Shown one piece after another: positions 1-9,060 of a stretch of DNA of 61,038 bases. Source of the stretch: Streptomyces silvae (lineage in GTDB: Bacteria > Actinomycetota > Actinomycetes > Streptomycetales > Streptomycetaceae); the NCBI RefSeq assembly GCF_016745505.1, contig NZ_JAERUC010000084.1:1-61038 (forward strand), in the 5' to 3' direction. Position 1 is the first letter of the stretch. Every line of letters begins with the position of its first letter. The notes under the pieces were generated by a model. It did no database searches and had not been told where the DNA came from. It saw nothing but the letters and a program-made list of their open reading frames with translations. The translations under genes were made by a program, and so were the position numbers.

Positions 1-32
1 ACACACCCGGGGCGCGGCGCCGCCCGGATCGG

Positions 33-1526
33 ATGAGACCTTCCATGTCTGCGACTTCACGGCACGACCCGGTGTTCGCCGCGGTGGACCTGGGGGCCAC
101 CAGCGGCCGGGTGATCACCGGCAGGGTCGGCCCCGGCGAACTGGAGCTGGCCGAGGCGCACCGCTTCGCCAATACGCCGGTGCGGCTCCCCGACGGGCTC
201 CACTGGGACGTACTCGCCCTGTACCAGGGCGTGCTGGACGGTCTGCGGGCGGCTGCCCACCGGGGGCCCGTGACCTCGGTGGGCATCGACACGTGGGCCG
301 TGGACTACGGGCTCCTGGACTCCGACGGGTCGCTGCTCGGGCTCCCGTACCACTACCGCGACGAGCGCAACACGCCTGCGGCCGAGGAGGTACTGGCGCG
401 TATCGGCGCACGGGAGCTGTACGAGGTCGGCGGGCTGCAGCATCTGCCGTTCAACACGGTCTTCCAGCTGGCGGCCCACCGCTCCGCGGCTCAGTGGCCG
501 GCGGCCCGGACGCTCCTGCTGATGCCCGATCTGCTGGTGTACTGGCTGACGGGGTCGGTGGGCGCGGAGGTGACCAACGCGTCGACGACCGCGCTGTTCG
601 ACGCGCGTACCGGCACGTGGTCCGACGCGCTGATCGGCCGGCTGGGGCTGGAGCGTTCGCTGTTCCCCGCCCTGCGTGAACCGGGCGAGCGTGCGGGCAC
701 CCTGCTTCCGCACGTGGCCGGGTACACCGGTCTGCCGGAGGAGACACCGGTGACCACCGTGGCCTCCCACGACACGGCGTCGGCCGTGGCCGCGGTCCCC
801 GCGACCGGACCGGGCTTCGCTTACGTGTCGTGCGGCACCTGGTCGTTGGCCGGCCTCGAACTGGACGCGCCGGTGCTGACCGAGGAGTCCAGGGCGGCGA
901 ACTTCACGAACGAGCGCGGTGTGGACGGCACCGTGCGCTACCTCCGCAACATCATGGGGATGTGGCTGCTGGAGGAGTGCCGTCGTACGTGGGAGCGCTC
1001 CGGTACGTCGACGGGTCTCGCGGATCTCCTCGTGGAGGCGGCGCGTGCCCGGCCGTTCGCGGCCGTGATCGACCCGGACGATCCGGTGTTCCTGGCACCG
1101 GGCGACATGCCGGCGCGGATCGATGCCGCGCTGGCCCGGACCGCGCAGAAGCCGCCGGACGGGCCCGGCGGGTATGTGCGGTGCGTGCTGGAGAGCCTGG
1201 CGCTGGCCCATCGGAGGACGCTGCGGCAGGCAGCGCAGCTGGCAGGCCGTGAGCTGACTCGGATCCACCTGGTCGGCGGAGGGTCGCGCAACGCGCTGCT
1301 GTGCCAGTGGACCGCCGACGCGACGGGTCTGCCGGTCACCGCGGGACCGGCCGAGGCCACCGCGCTCGGCAATGTGCTGCTCCAGGCACGGGCGCACGGG
1401 CTGGTGGGCGGACTGAGCGACATGCGGGGGCTGGTCGCGCGCACGCAGGAACTGCGCCACTACTCGCCGCGGGGGGACAGGGGTGCCTGGGACCGGGCGG
1501 CGGGACGGCTGGAGGCGTGCGCCTGA
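33..1526 (+). CDS. rhaB: Rhamnulokinase (FGGY carbohydrate kinase)
   Basis: Phosphorylates L-rhamnulose with ATP in the cytoplasmic L-rhamnose catabolic pathway. The N-terminal FGGY phosphate loop reads DLGATSGR (about residues 19-26), a HDT motif near residue 243 supplies the probable catalytic Asp, and GGGSRN near residue 412 is the C-terminal ATP-binding glycine motif. At 497 residues it is full length for the family. A second ATG at 45 (MSATSR) is an equally possible start because neither has a clear Shine-Dalgarno. Any upstream rha genes would lie outside the window. The next gene is convergent. The assignment rests on family motifs; substrate specificity is inferred from overall RhaB-like sequence. 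Confidence 0.9.
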   Translation: MRPSMSATSRHDPVFAAVDLGATSGRVITGRVGPGELELAEAHRFANTPVRLPDGLHWDVLALYQGVLDGLRAAAHRGPVTSVGIDTWAVDYGLLDSDGSLLGLPYHYRDERNTPAAEEVLARIGARELYEVGGLQHLPFNTVFQLAAHRSAAQWPAARTLLLMPDLLVYWLTGSVGAEVTNASTTALFDARTGTWSDALIGRLGLERSLFPALREPGERAGTLLPHVAGYTGLPEETPVTTVASHDTASAVAAVPATGPGFAYVSCGTWSLAGLELDAPVLTEESRAANFTNERGVDGTVRYLRNIMGMWLLEECRRTWERSGTSTGLADLLVEAARARPFAAVIDPDDPVFLAPGDMPARIDAALARTAQKPPDGPGGYVRCVLESLALAHRRTLRQAAQLAGRELTRIHLVGGGSRNALLCQWTADATGLPVTAGPAEATALGNVLLQARAHGLVGGLSDMRGLVARTQELRHYSPRGDRGAWDRAAGRLEACA

Positions 1527-1620
1527 GCGGCCCCGGCGCCCCCCTCGGGCTTCGCTGCCGGGGTGAGCGGGGGGCCGGACGGGAAGCTCGGTGTACGGGC
1601 CACGGGTCGGGTCCACGTCC

Positions 1621-1680
1621 CGGCCGGGCCAGGAAGGTCAGGCCGGGCCGGGAAGGCCGGGAGGGTCAGGCCGGGGCCAG
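1621..1680. repeat. Imperfect GGCCGGG-rich tandem repeat between convergent genes
   Basis: Roughly three imperfect copies of a GGCCGGGCC-GGAAGG-type unit, two of them followed by GTCA, lie between the convergent rhamnulokinase and hydrolase genes and run into the 3' end of the hydrolase. No strong simple hairpin was found here. It may be slippage-prone filler or part of a diffuse terminator. Confidence 0.45.
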
Positions 1681-2724
1681 GCCCAGTTCCTCGTCGCCCA
1701 GCGGCTCGAAGTGGCGCGCCACGTCGGCGGCCGTGACGTCGCCGGGCTCGGCGGGGCTCCATCGCGGGGCCCGGTCCTTGTCGATGATCCGGGCGCGTAC
1801 GCCCTCCACCAGGTCATGTCCGGCGAACGCGTGGCAGGAGACACGGAACTCCTGGTCCAGAGCGGCTTCCAGGCTGCCGAGCCGCTTCGTCCGGCGTACG
1901 GCGGCAAGGGTGACCTTGAGCGCGGTGGGCGAGGCGGTGAGGAGTTCGGCGGCGGTCTCCTTGGCGGCGGGGACGCCGCTGTCGACCAGCCGGTCGATGA
2001 TCTCCTCGACGGTGTCGGCGGCGTAGCAGGCGTCGATCCACTCACGGTGGCCGGCCAGCTCTCCGTCCGGCGCGTCGGTCGCGTACCGGCGCACGGTGGC
2101 CGTCACCTCGTCGGGGGTCCCGGCGGCGGCGAGCGCGCTTGTCAGGTCGGCGAGACGGCCGGACGGGACGAAGTGGTCGGCCAGCCCGCACAGCAGCGCG
2201 TCGGCCGCCCCGACGGCCCTGCCGGTGAGTGCGAGGTGGGTGCCGAGCTCGCCCGGTGCGGCGGCCAGGAGGTAGGTGCCGCCGACGTCGGGAACGAAGC
2301 CGATCCCGGTCTCGGGCATGGCGACGCGTGAGCGCTCGGTGACGACGCGGACGTCGCCGTGGGCCGACACCCCGACCCCGCCGCCCATCACGATGCCGTC
2401 CATGAGCGCCACGTACGGCTTGGGGAACCTGGCGATCCGGGCGTTCAGACGGTACTCGTCACGCCAGAAGTCCACGGACGCACGTCGGCCGGCGCGGGCG
2501 TCCTCGTAGATCGACCGGATGTCGCCGCCGGCGCAGAGGCCCCGCTCACCCGCCCCGGCGATCACGACGGCCGTGACGGCGTCGTCGTCCGCGGCCACGG
2601 TGAGCGCCTCGTCGATGCCGCGCACCATGGTGTGGGTGAGCGCGTTGAGGGCTCGGGGGCGGTTGAGGGTGATGTGCAGGATGTGGCCCTCGGTGTGCAG
2701 CAGGACGGGCTCTTCGTCGTTCAT
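1666..2724 (-). CDS. 3-hydroxyisobutyryl-CoA hydrolase-like enoyl-CoA hydratase family protein
   Basis: A crotonase-fold enzyme of the HIBYL-CoA hydrolase branch, which releases 3-hydroxyisobutyrate in valine catabolism. The 352-residue protein has the GAGERGLCAGGDI oxyanion/CoA loop and MPETGIGFVPDVGGTY, which holds the Glu and Asp typical of HIBCH enzymes. The extended C-terminal region is longer than in simple hydratases and fits this branch. The ATG at 2724 was chosen over upstream in-frame codons because GGAG sits 7-8 bases before it and the crotonase fold starts directly after. It is divergent from the phosphatase gene. A general enoyl-CoA hydratase is the main alternative. Confidence 0.85.
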   Translation of the reverse strand: MNDEEPVLLHTEGHILHITLNRPRALNALTHTMVRGIDEALTVAADDDAVTAVVIAGAGERGLCAGGDIRSIYEDARAGRRASVDFWRDEYRLNARIARFPKPYVALMDGIVMGGGVGVSAHGDVRVVTERSRVAMPETGIGFVPDVGGTYLLAAAPGELGTHLALTGRAVGAADALLCGLADHFVPSGRLADLTSALAAAGTPDEVTATVRRYATDAPDGELAGHREWIDACYAADTVEEIIDRLVDSGVPAAKETAAELLTASPTALKVTLAAVRRTKRLGSLEAALDQEFRVSCHAFAGHDLVEGVRARIIDKDRAPRWSPAEPGDVTAADVARHFEPLGDEELGLAPA

Positions 2725-2901
2725 GTGTGCGCTCCGGTCAGCCGTGGACGATCTCTGCTGCCATTCTGCGACGGCCGTCGCGGAGCCCTGGCGCCGGGTC
2801 TCCTGTGAAACCGCTGTGGCACTCCCGCATCGCGGGCTCGACAATTGAGACCGATGGGCCGCGACGTCCAGCAGCCCCGCCGGACGACCTCCGGAGAAGG
2901 C

Positions 2902-4995
2902 ATGACCGACTCTTCACGGCGAGCAGACGGCGACGCAGCGTCGCCGCCCCGGTCCGATCGGCGACACGCCGGTGGGACCGGTATCGAGGAGCGCCTCGCC
3001 CTGAACCGCACAGGCAGCTTCGAGTGGGATCTGGACGCCGAGACGCTGGACATCGACGAGGCGGGGCTCATGGTCTTCGGCCTGGATCCCGCGACCTCGG
3101 ACGCGCGGCCGGGGGTCGTGCTCGAACGGCTGGACGCGACGGACCGCGCGCGTCTCGAAGCCACCGTCGAAGAGGCGATCTCCGGCGGGAGCGACTCGTA
3201 CAGCGTGCACTTCCAGGTGCCCCTGGAGGACCGGACCTGGCAGTGGACGCACGTCCAGGCGCGGATCCTGCGGTCGGAGGACGGCCGGGCACACCGTGTC
3301 ATCGGTGTGGTGCGGGACGCGACGGCCGAGGTCACCCATTCGGCCTTCGTGCTGGATGTGGAAAAGCGCCGCCGCCGCCAGACGAGCATCGTCGAACGCA
3401 CCACCACTGCGATGTCACGTGCGGTGACCGTCGACGACGTCACGGCCGCGCTCACCGGCCCGGGCGGCCTCGTCGGGATCGGTGCGGACGGGCTGGCCCT
3501 CGGGCTGGTGGAGAACTCGACCCTCAAGATCATCGCGCTCAGCGGTGACTCGGTGGAGGTGCTCGAAGGCCTGGGCTCCGGGCAGCTCGACGCGACGCTT
3601 CCCCTCGGGGACACCATCCTCAGCGGGCGCCCCCGCTTCATCACCTCGCTGGGATCGCTGATCCGGCGCTACCCGGCGCTCGAACCCCACATCGGCCAGC
3701 TGAACTTCCAGGCCGTCGCCTACCTTCCGCTGATCGCTCAGGCCCGCTCGCTGGGCGGTCTCGCCCTCTTCTACCGCGAACGCACGGTGTTCAGTGCCGA
3801 CGAGAGGATCCTGTGCCTGGGCCTGGCGGCCATCGTGGCCCAGTCGCTGCAGCGGGCGATCCTCTTCGACGAGGAACGCGAATTCGCCACCGGCCTCCAG
3901 TCGGCCATGCTTCCGCGGCGGATCCAGGAGATCGAGGGCGGTGAGATCGCGGTCCGCTACCACGCGGCGTGGAGCGGGCGTGAGGTCGGCGGCGACTGGT
4001 ACGACGTGATCACGCTCCCCAGGGGCCGTATCGGCGTCGTGGTGGGCGATGTGCAGGGACACGACACGCATGCCGCGGCGATCATGGGCCAGCTGCGTAT
4101 CGCCCTGCGTGCGTACGCCGCCGAGGGGCACCCTCCGGCGACCGTACTGGCGCGGGCTTCCCGCTTCCTGGCCGAGCTGGACACCGACCGGTTCGCGACG
4201 TCGACGTACGCACAGGTGGATCTCGCCACGGGTGCGGTTCGCGTGGTGCGCGCGGGCCACTTCGGGCCGCTGATCAGGCATACGGACGGGCGGGTCGGCG
4301 TCCCGCAGGTGCGCGGGGGGCTGCCGTTGGGCCTCTCCTCGGACTTCTGGGACGAGGAGTATCCGGAGACCCGTCTCGATCTGGTGCCCGGCGAGACCCT
4401 CGTCCTGTACACGGACGGGCTGGTCGAGGAGCCGGGTGCCGATGTCGACTCGGGGGTCGCTGCGCTGATCCACGAGGTGAGCGAAGGGCCCGACGGTGCG
4501 GAGGCGCTGGCCGACCATCTGTCGGACCGGTTGTGGGAGCGGTGGGGTTCGGGCGACGACGTGGCCCTGCTGGTTCTGCGGCGCAGTCCGGACCTCGGGT
4601 CGCCGCGTGCTCCCCGGCTGCACCAGTACATCCATCAGGCGGATCCGCAGGGGCTGTCGGAGGCCCGGTCGATCGTGCGTCAGGCGCTGACGGACTGGGA
4701 CCTCGCGGGCCTGGCCGACGACGCGGAGCTGGTCACCGGTGAGCTGCTGGTCAATGTGCTGCTGCATACGGAGGGCGGGGCGGTACTCACACTGGAGGTG
4801 CTGCCGGAGCCCGTCCGGCGCATCAGGCTGTCCGTCCAGGACCGCTCCAGTGTCTGGCCACGGCGCCGCACTCCGGGCGAGACCTCGACCTCGGGGCGTG
4901 GCCTGCTGCTCCTGGACGCGGTCGCCGAGCGCTGGGGCATCGAGCCGCGGGGCGAGGGCAAGGCGGTCTGGTGCGAGATCGGCCCCGTCCCCTGA
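2902..4995 (+). CDS. PAS-GAF-PP2C (SpoIIE) phosphatase with C-terminal anti-sigma-type ATPase domain
   Basis: A 697-residue multidomain signalling protein. In order it has a PAS domain (about 30-150), a GAF domain (about 167-320), a SpoIIE/PP2C phosphatase with GGDWYDV and GDVQGHD metal-binding motifs (about 355-560, ending GDDVALLVL), and an RsbW-like HATPase domain (about 580-697, with an N-box near ELLVNVLLH and RGLLLL). Family members control anti-anti-sigma phosphorylation. Here kinase-like and phosphatase modules sit in one chain, so it could act in both directions on a partner-switch substrate; that is inference. The ATG at 2902 follows GGAGAAGG. No anti-anti-sigma gene is adjacent. 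Confidence 0.85.
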   Translation: MTDSSRRADGDAASPPRSDRRHAGGTGIEERLALNRTGSFEWDLDAETLDIDEAGLMVFGLDPATSDARPGVVLERLDATDRARLEATVEEAISGGSDSYSVHFQVPLEDRTWQWTHVQARILRSEDGRAHRVIGVVRDATAEVTHSAFVLDVEKRRRRQTSIVERTTTAMSRAVTVDDVTAALTGPGGLVGIGADGLALGLVENSTLKIIALSGDSVEVLEGLGSGQLDATLPLGDTILSGRPRFITSLGSLIRRYPALEPHIGQLNFQAVAYLPLIAQARSLGGLALFYRERTVFSADERILCLGLAAIVAQSLQRAILFDEEREFATGLQSAMLPRRIQEIEGGEIAVRYHAAWSGREVGGDWYDVITLPRGRIGVVVGDVQGHDTHAAAIMGQLRIALRAYAAEGHPPATVLARASRFLAELDTDRFATSTYAQVDLATGAVRVVRAGHFGPLIRHTDGRVGVPQVRGGLPLGLSSDFWDEEYPETRLDLVPGETLVLYTDGLVEEPGADVDSGVAALIHEVSEGPDGAEALADHLSDRLWERWGSGDDVALLVLRRSPDLGSPRAPRLHQYIHQADPQGLSEARSIVRQALTDWDLAGLADDAELVTGELLVNVLLHTEGGAVLTLEVLPEPVRRIRLSVQDRSSVWPRRRTPGETSTSGRGLLLLDAVAERWGIEPRGEGKAVWCEIGPVP

Positions 4996-5080
4996 TCCCG
5001 CGGCCGCACCGGTGGCCGGGACAGCGGCTGCGGCTGCCGTTGCGGTTGGAGCTGGGCGCCGCGGGGCCTCGGAACGCGGC

Positions 5081-5118
5081 GGGGGCGCACCGCGACGGAG
5101 TTGTCACGGTGCGCCCCC
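5081..5118. terminator. Bidirectional hairpin terminator
   Basis: A perfect 12-bp inverted repeat (GGGGGCGCACCG ... CGGTGCGCCCCC) with a 14-base loop lies between the convergent phosphatase (+) and LAXTG protein (-) genes. It is a strong hairpin without a U-tract, as is common in Streptomyces. Confidence 0.8.
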
Positions 5119-5169
5119 ACCCGGCGCGGCGGTGTTCTTCCATCACCGCGCCGGGATGCCCGGGTGACG

Positions 5170-5814
5170 TCAGTGCTGCGCCGTACGGCGCTTACGGACG
5201 GACCACAGGATGCCGCCGCCGGCGAGGAGAACCGCGACAGCGGCTCCACCGATGACGGGCGTGGCGGACGACGAACCGGTCTCGGCGAGGTCCGGAGCAC
5301 TGCTGCTCGGCTCCGCCGGGGCAGGCGCGGCTTCCGTGGCGGTCTCGCTCGGGGTCGCGCTCGGCTCGGGGGTCTCCGAGGCCGGCGGCTCCGTGCTCGG
5401 GGCCTCCGAAGGCGTCGCCTCGGTCGGGGTGGGCGACGGGGTGTCGTCCTCACACACCGGAGCGGTCTTCGTGTCGTCGAAGGAGTACTTGTCGCTGTCC
5501 CCGGCCTTGACGACGAGGCGGACGGTCAGCTCCTTGTCGTGCTCGGGGAGCTGGAGCGGCGTCTTGGTGCTGTACTCACGGCCGAACTTGGTCGTGGCAA
5601 GCAGATCGTCGCCGCCCACGACGGAAACGGTCACCTCGTTGGTGGCGTTGCCCGAGTAGGCCGTCAGGTTGAGCGTCACTTCGGAGCAGGTCACGGCCCA
5701 GGTGGGGGTGTGAGCTGCGGCCGGGCTTGCGGAGAGGACTCCGCCGGCCAGGCCGACTACCGCGGCGGCCGCGAATGCTCCCGCGCCGCGCCACGATCTC
5801 CTGGGTATGGTCAT
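5170..5814 (-). CDS. Secreted cell-wall-anchored protein with LAXTG sortase signal
   Basis: The 214-residue protein has an N-terminal signal peptide (basic start, Ala/Val/Gly core, cleavage near SPAAAHT) and a small globular region of about 85 residues with two cysteines (VTCSE and PVCED). A Pro/Thr/Ser/Glu-rich stalk follows, then LAETG, a hydrophobic segment and a basic tail (RKRR). LAXTG is the class E sortase motif used by Streptomyces for surface proteins, so covalent attachment to peptidoglycan is expected. The start at 5814 is supported by GGAGG eight bases upstream. No sortase gene is nearby. The function of the globular part is not recognised. Confidence 0.85.
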   Translation of the reverse strand: MTIPRRSWRGAGAFAAAAVVGLAGGVLSASPAAAHTPTWAVTCSEVTLNLTAYSGNATNEVTVSVVGGDDLLATTKFGREYSTKTPLQLPEHDKELTVRLVVKAGDSDKYSFDDTKTAPVCEDDTPSPTPTEATPSEAPSTEPPASETPEPSATPSETATEAAPAPAEPSSSAPDLAETGSSSATPVIGGAAVAVLLAGGGILWSVRKRRTAQH

Positions 5815-6017
5815 GGATTCTTCCTCCATATGAGTTCACCGCTGGGATGGCGGTGGGGCGCACAGTACTGCCCCCCGTATCAGGGGGCGCACCCGCCCCA
5901 TGTCTCAGCGGCACCCCAACCGTGCCCACATCACCGCCAGTTGGGACATGACGGACACGCCAGGATGGCCGGAAGCCGTTGGCCTCACGGCCGCTCCGGC
6001 TGACTGTGAGGGTGGTT

Positions 6018-6506
6018 TCAGAGGGACTTGTGCATGATGTGCAGCCCCACATAGCCCTGTGTGGGGTGGTTGAACCCCTCGGGCAGGGTGCCGATGACAT
6101 CGAATCCGAGGGAGCGGTACAGCTTCACGGCGTGGCTGTTCGTCTCCACCACGGCGTTGAACTGCATGGCGCGATATCCCGCCGTACGCGCCCAGTCCAC
6201 GGTGTAGGCGCACAGGGCCCTGCCCACGCCCCGGCCGGAGTGCTCCGGTGCGACCATGTAGCTGGCGCTGGCGATGTGCGAGCCGTTGCCCATGTGGTTC
6301 CTGTTCATCTTGGCCGTACCGAGGACGATCCCGGCCTCGTCGACCGCGACCACCGTGCGTCCCGGCTCCGGGATGAGCCACCAGCCCTGGGCATCGTCCT
6401 CGCCGAGGTCCAAGGGGAAGGTGAAGGTCTCCCCCGCGGCGACGATGGTATGGAAGAACGGCCAGATGGCGGGCCAGTCCTTGTCGGTGGCTTCTCTGAT
6501 CAGCAT
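6018..6506 (-). CDS. GNAT-family N-acetyltransferase
   Basis: A single-domain GCN5-related acetyltransferase of 162 residues. The acetyl-CoA loop is visible as VAPEHSGRGVGRAL, followed by the conserved ETNSHAVKLYRSLGF helix region. The start MLIREAT at 6506 puts the GNAT fold at residue 1, although its ribosome site is weak; longer in-frame starts would add non-conserved residues. The substrate is unknown and the neighbours give no hint. The nearby signalling genes are transcribed in the same direction, but a 40-base gap separates it from the DUF6397-like gene. Confidence 0.85.
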   Translation of the reverse strand: MLIREATDKDWPAIWPFFHTIVAAGETFTFPLDLGEDDAQGWWLIPEPGRTVVAVDEAGIVLGTAKMNRNHMGNGSHIASASYMVAPEHSGRGVGRALCAYTVDWARTAGYRAMQFNAVVETNSHAVKLYRSLGFDVIGTLPEGFNHPTQGYVGLHIMHKSL

Positions 6507-6546
6507 GGGCGTCAAGATGCCCCGCCGTACATCTGTGCGCAACCCC

Positions 6547-7551
6547 TTAACGATCTCCGCGCCCCGGCCTGCGCAGGCCGATCCTCGCGAGCAACCCTGG
6601 TCCGGCACCGGGCCTTCCCGCAGGCCGGCGGGGTGAGGGGCCCGCCTGCGGGGATACCGGCACCAGGAGTCCGGCCGCCGGCCGGTCCGCGGCCATACGG
6701 CCCCGGGCGAGGCGGCTCCGGGCGGGACCGCTCCTGACAGGGTGGAACCCGGGGTCGTGTCCGGGTCGCGGTGCGGGGCGGAGTTCGCGTGCCCGCTCCA
6801 GCTCCAGCGTCAGATTGACCCGGCGCCAGAGGATCTCGTCCGGGTCGTCCGCCAGCATCAGCCTCTCCATGGCCTCCCTGCCGGACACGGACCCCGGGCG
6901 GCCGAACACGGAATCCGGCTGTACCCGGGCCAGATAGGCCCGCTCGTACGGATCCTCGACGACCTCCGCGAGCTGAACCGGGTCCAGAGCGGACGCCTGC
7001 AGGGCCGCGCGTGTCCACGGGTCCTCCGCCCGGCTGAGCAGCCGGGCGATCCTGCGGGAACGCCAGTTGCGCGCGCGCCGGTCGATGCCCGCGTCCAGCA
7101 TGGTCCGCATCCCCGCCGGGCTCTTGCCCGTGATCAGGCCGGGCTCTCTCGCGGCGAAGGCGAGGAGATCGTCCACCAGGTAGAGCCAGACCACCGCGCG
7201 GTAGCGGTTCAGGTAGAACGCGACCGGTGTGACGCACCCGATGCGGGCAAGCCCGGTGAAGCGCACGGGCCTTACCCCGAGGAGCGTGGCCGCTTCCGCC
7301 GTGCCCGCCGTACGCACCTGGTCCCGGAGCGATCCGGGAAATCCCGGCAGCCCGCGCAGCCGGTCGATCTCCTGCTGACGGATCCGCGGCCTTCCCCCGA
7401 CCGCCGCCGGTTCCACAGCGATCAGCCCGAGGTGGACGGCGAGGTCGAACTCGCCTCGCTTCAACGTCAGTTCCTGAGCTGCCCGTCCCGCCGGCACGCA
7501 CATGGACGCGGCCCCTGCGGTGTGCGTGCGGGTGGCTTCCGTAACGGTCAT
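6547..7551 (-). CDS. DUF6397-like Streptomyces protein downstream of conservon
   Basis: A 334-residue protein with no catalytic motif I recognise. The N-terminal half (about residues 25-180) is well ordered and resembles the Streptomyces DUF6397 family, with a possible helix-turn-helix near residues 75-105 (TAGTAEAATLLGVRPVRF) and the motif FYLNRYRAVVWLYL. The C-terminal 80 residues are Arg/Pro/Gly-rich and probably disordered. The ATG at 7551 follows GGGGGAGG at good spacing. It lies downstream of the extra roadblock gene on the same strand, so a link to the conservon is possible but not shown. The family name is from memory. Confidence 0.65.
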   Translation of the reverse strand: MTVTEATRTHTAGAASMCVPAGRAAQELTLKRGEFDLAVHLGLIAVEPAAVGGRPRIRQQEIDRLRGLPGFPGSLRDQVRTAGTAEAATLLGVRPVRFTGLARIGCVTPVAFYLNRYRAVVWLYLVDDLLAFAAREPGLITGKSPAGMRTMLDAGIDRRARNWRSRRIARLLSRAEDPWTRAALQASALDPVQLAEVVEDPYERAYLARVQPDSVFGRPGSVSGREAMERLMLADDPDEILWRRVNLTLELERARELRPAPRPGHDPGFHPVRSGPARSRLARGRMAADRPAAGLLVPVSPQAGPSPRRPAGRPGAGPGLLARIGLRRPGRGDR

Positions 7552-7659
7552 GACCGTCCTCCCCCGTGAGGTCGAATACTCTGTGTGACCACGGTAGCCC
7601 GGGGAGCAATCACGCGGGGAGCCTGTGGATAACTCCTGGATCCCCGCAGGAACCGCAGG

Positions 7660-8070
7660 TCAGAGATGGTCGATACGCTCGGCCTCCTGGCGGGCCGTCA
7701 CGCCGAGGTGCTCGCCCACCCGGTTGACCAGGAGGGTCATCTCGTAGGCGACCTGGCCGACATCGGCCTCGGCGGCGGTCAGTACGCACAGGCAGCTGCC
7801 GTCCCCCGCGGCCGTCACGAAGAGCAGCGCCTCGTCGAACTCCACCATGGTCTGACGTGCCTTTCCCGCGCCGAAGTGACGCCCCGAGCCCCGGGCCAGG
7901 CTCTGCAGCCCGGACGAGACCGCCGCCAGGTGCTCGGCGTCCTCCCGGGCCAGACTCGTACTGGCCCCGGTCACCAGCCCGTCGTTCGACAGCACCAGCG
8001 CGTGCTGGATGTGCTCCACCCGGCCGGTGAGATCGTCAAGGAGCCAGTCAAGTCCCCGGTCCAGCGCCAT
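7660..8070 (-). CDS. Roadblock/LC7 domain protein (second copy, CvnF-like)
   Basis: A 136-residue single roadblock/LC7 protein, paralogous to CvnB at 9479-9916: both share LDWLLDDL near the start, LSNDGL, LAREDAEHLAAV-type and GRHFGAG motifs. Roadblock proteins bind MglA/Ras-like GTPases and act as activators or scaffolds. The start at 8070 is preferred because GGGGAGG lies eight bases upstream; an ATG at 8091 would add seven residues. It follows cvnD in the same orientation after a 181-base gap. Some conservons carry such an extra gene, called cvnF, so this may tune the CvnD GTPase; the link is inferred from position. Confidence 0.85.
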   Translation of the reverse strand: MALDRGLDWLLDDLTGRVEHIQHALVLSNDGLVTGASTSLAREDAEHLAAVSSGLQSLARGSGRHFGAGKARQTMVEFDEALLFVTAAGDGSCLCVLTAAEADVGQVAYEMTLLVNRVGEHLGVTARQEAERIDHL

Positions 8071-8251
8071 GTGCTCGTCCTCCCCGTTCATCAGTTCCCC
8101 ACGTCCGCGCAAGCCTTGCGTACGGCTTCCCTGCGGGCAAGCGCCTCCCCACCCCGGGGGCGCTGCTTCGCGCCACCGCCCGCCCGCCGTGGACACAGGG
8201 GCGTGCGGAGCGCGGGCGCGGGACACGGATGACCGTGCCGGGGTGCTCGTC

Positions 8252-8887
8252 TCACGCGGACCCGGCAGCCTGGCCGACCGAATCGAGGAGCCGTGCGGTG
8301 TGCATACGGCCGGCGTACTCGACCATGCGGATCAGGACTTCCTTCCCGGAGGCACGGTCACGCGCGTCGCACAGGACGACGGGTGTTCCCCGGTCCAGGT
8401 CCAGCGCACGCGAGACGTCGTCCTCGGCGTAGGTCCGCGCGCCCGGGAAGCAGTTGACGGCGACGACGAAGGGGATGCGGCGGTGCTCGAAGTAGTCGAC
8501 GGCGGGGAAGCAGTCCTCGAGCCGCCGGGTGTCGGCCAGGACGACGGCCCCGAGCGCACCCTGGGACAGTTCGTCCCACAGGAACCAGAACCGGTCCTGC
8601 CCCGGCGTGCCGAAGAGATAGAGCGACAGTCCCGACCGGATCGTGATCCGCCCGAAGTCCATGGCGACCGTCGTGGTGGTCTTCTGATCGACCCCGCCGG
8701 TGTCGTCGACGGCCTCCCCGGCCTCGCTGAGGAGTTCCTCGGTCCGCAGCGGGCGGATCTCGCTCACGGCGCCGACGAGCGTCGTCTTGCCGACGCCGAA
8801 TCCGCCGGCGACCAATATCTTCAGGGCGAGGGCCGTGGATTCCCCGGCCTCCTCCTCACCTGTGCTGTCCACGTACTCGGAGGACAT
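8252..8887 (-). CDS. cvnD: Conservon GTP/ATP-binding protein CvnD
   Basis: A 211-residue Ras-like small G protein of the conservon signalling complex, thought to couple the membrane sensor CvnA to regulation of development and metabolism. The Walker A loop is GGFGVGKTT (near residues 28-36), the switch II motif is GTPGQ, and the usual NKxD specificity motif is replaced by AVNCF, as is common in CvnD proteins. The ATG at 8887 follows GGAGAAG. Unlike the overlapping cvnC-cvnD pairs usual in conservons, 173 bases separate it from cvnC. Confidence 0.9.
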   Translation of the reverse strand: MSSEYVDSTGEEEAGESTALALKILVAGGFGVGKTTLVGAVSEIRPLRTEELLSEAGEAVDDTGGVDQKTTTTVAMDFGRITIRSGLSLYLFGTPGQDRFWFLWDELSQGALGAVVLADTRRLEDCFPAVDYFEHRRIPFVVAVNCFPGARTYAEDDVSRALDLDRGTPVVLCDARDRASGKEVLIRMVEYAGRMHTARLLDSVGQAAGSA

Positions 8888-9060
8888 CGATCACTTCTCC
8901 CGCCAGTGCCATCAGTAGGGGCGACAGCATGGCAATCAGGGGCAGTCGCCGACGAAGGTGAACGGAATTCGACTTATGTATCCGGATTCTTTCGTTCAGG
9001 ACCCGGACGGGTCCGCTTTCCGCCCTGAGCTGGCGGTGTCCACGACAGTTGGCAGAGGCT

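Noticed and set aside
57..1616. A 519-codon reading frame antisense to rhamnulokinase
   Set aside because: It is a high-GC shadow of the real gene: no motifs, Arg/His/Gln-rich, and no ribosome site.
5869..5888. Short GCCCCC/GGGGGC hairpin upstream of the LAXTG gene
   Set aside because: Only six base pairs in a GC-rich region, so chance is likely.
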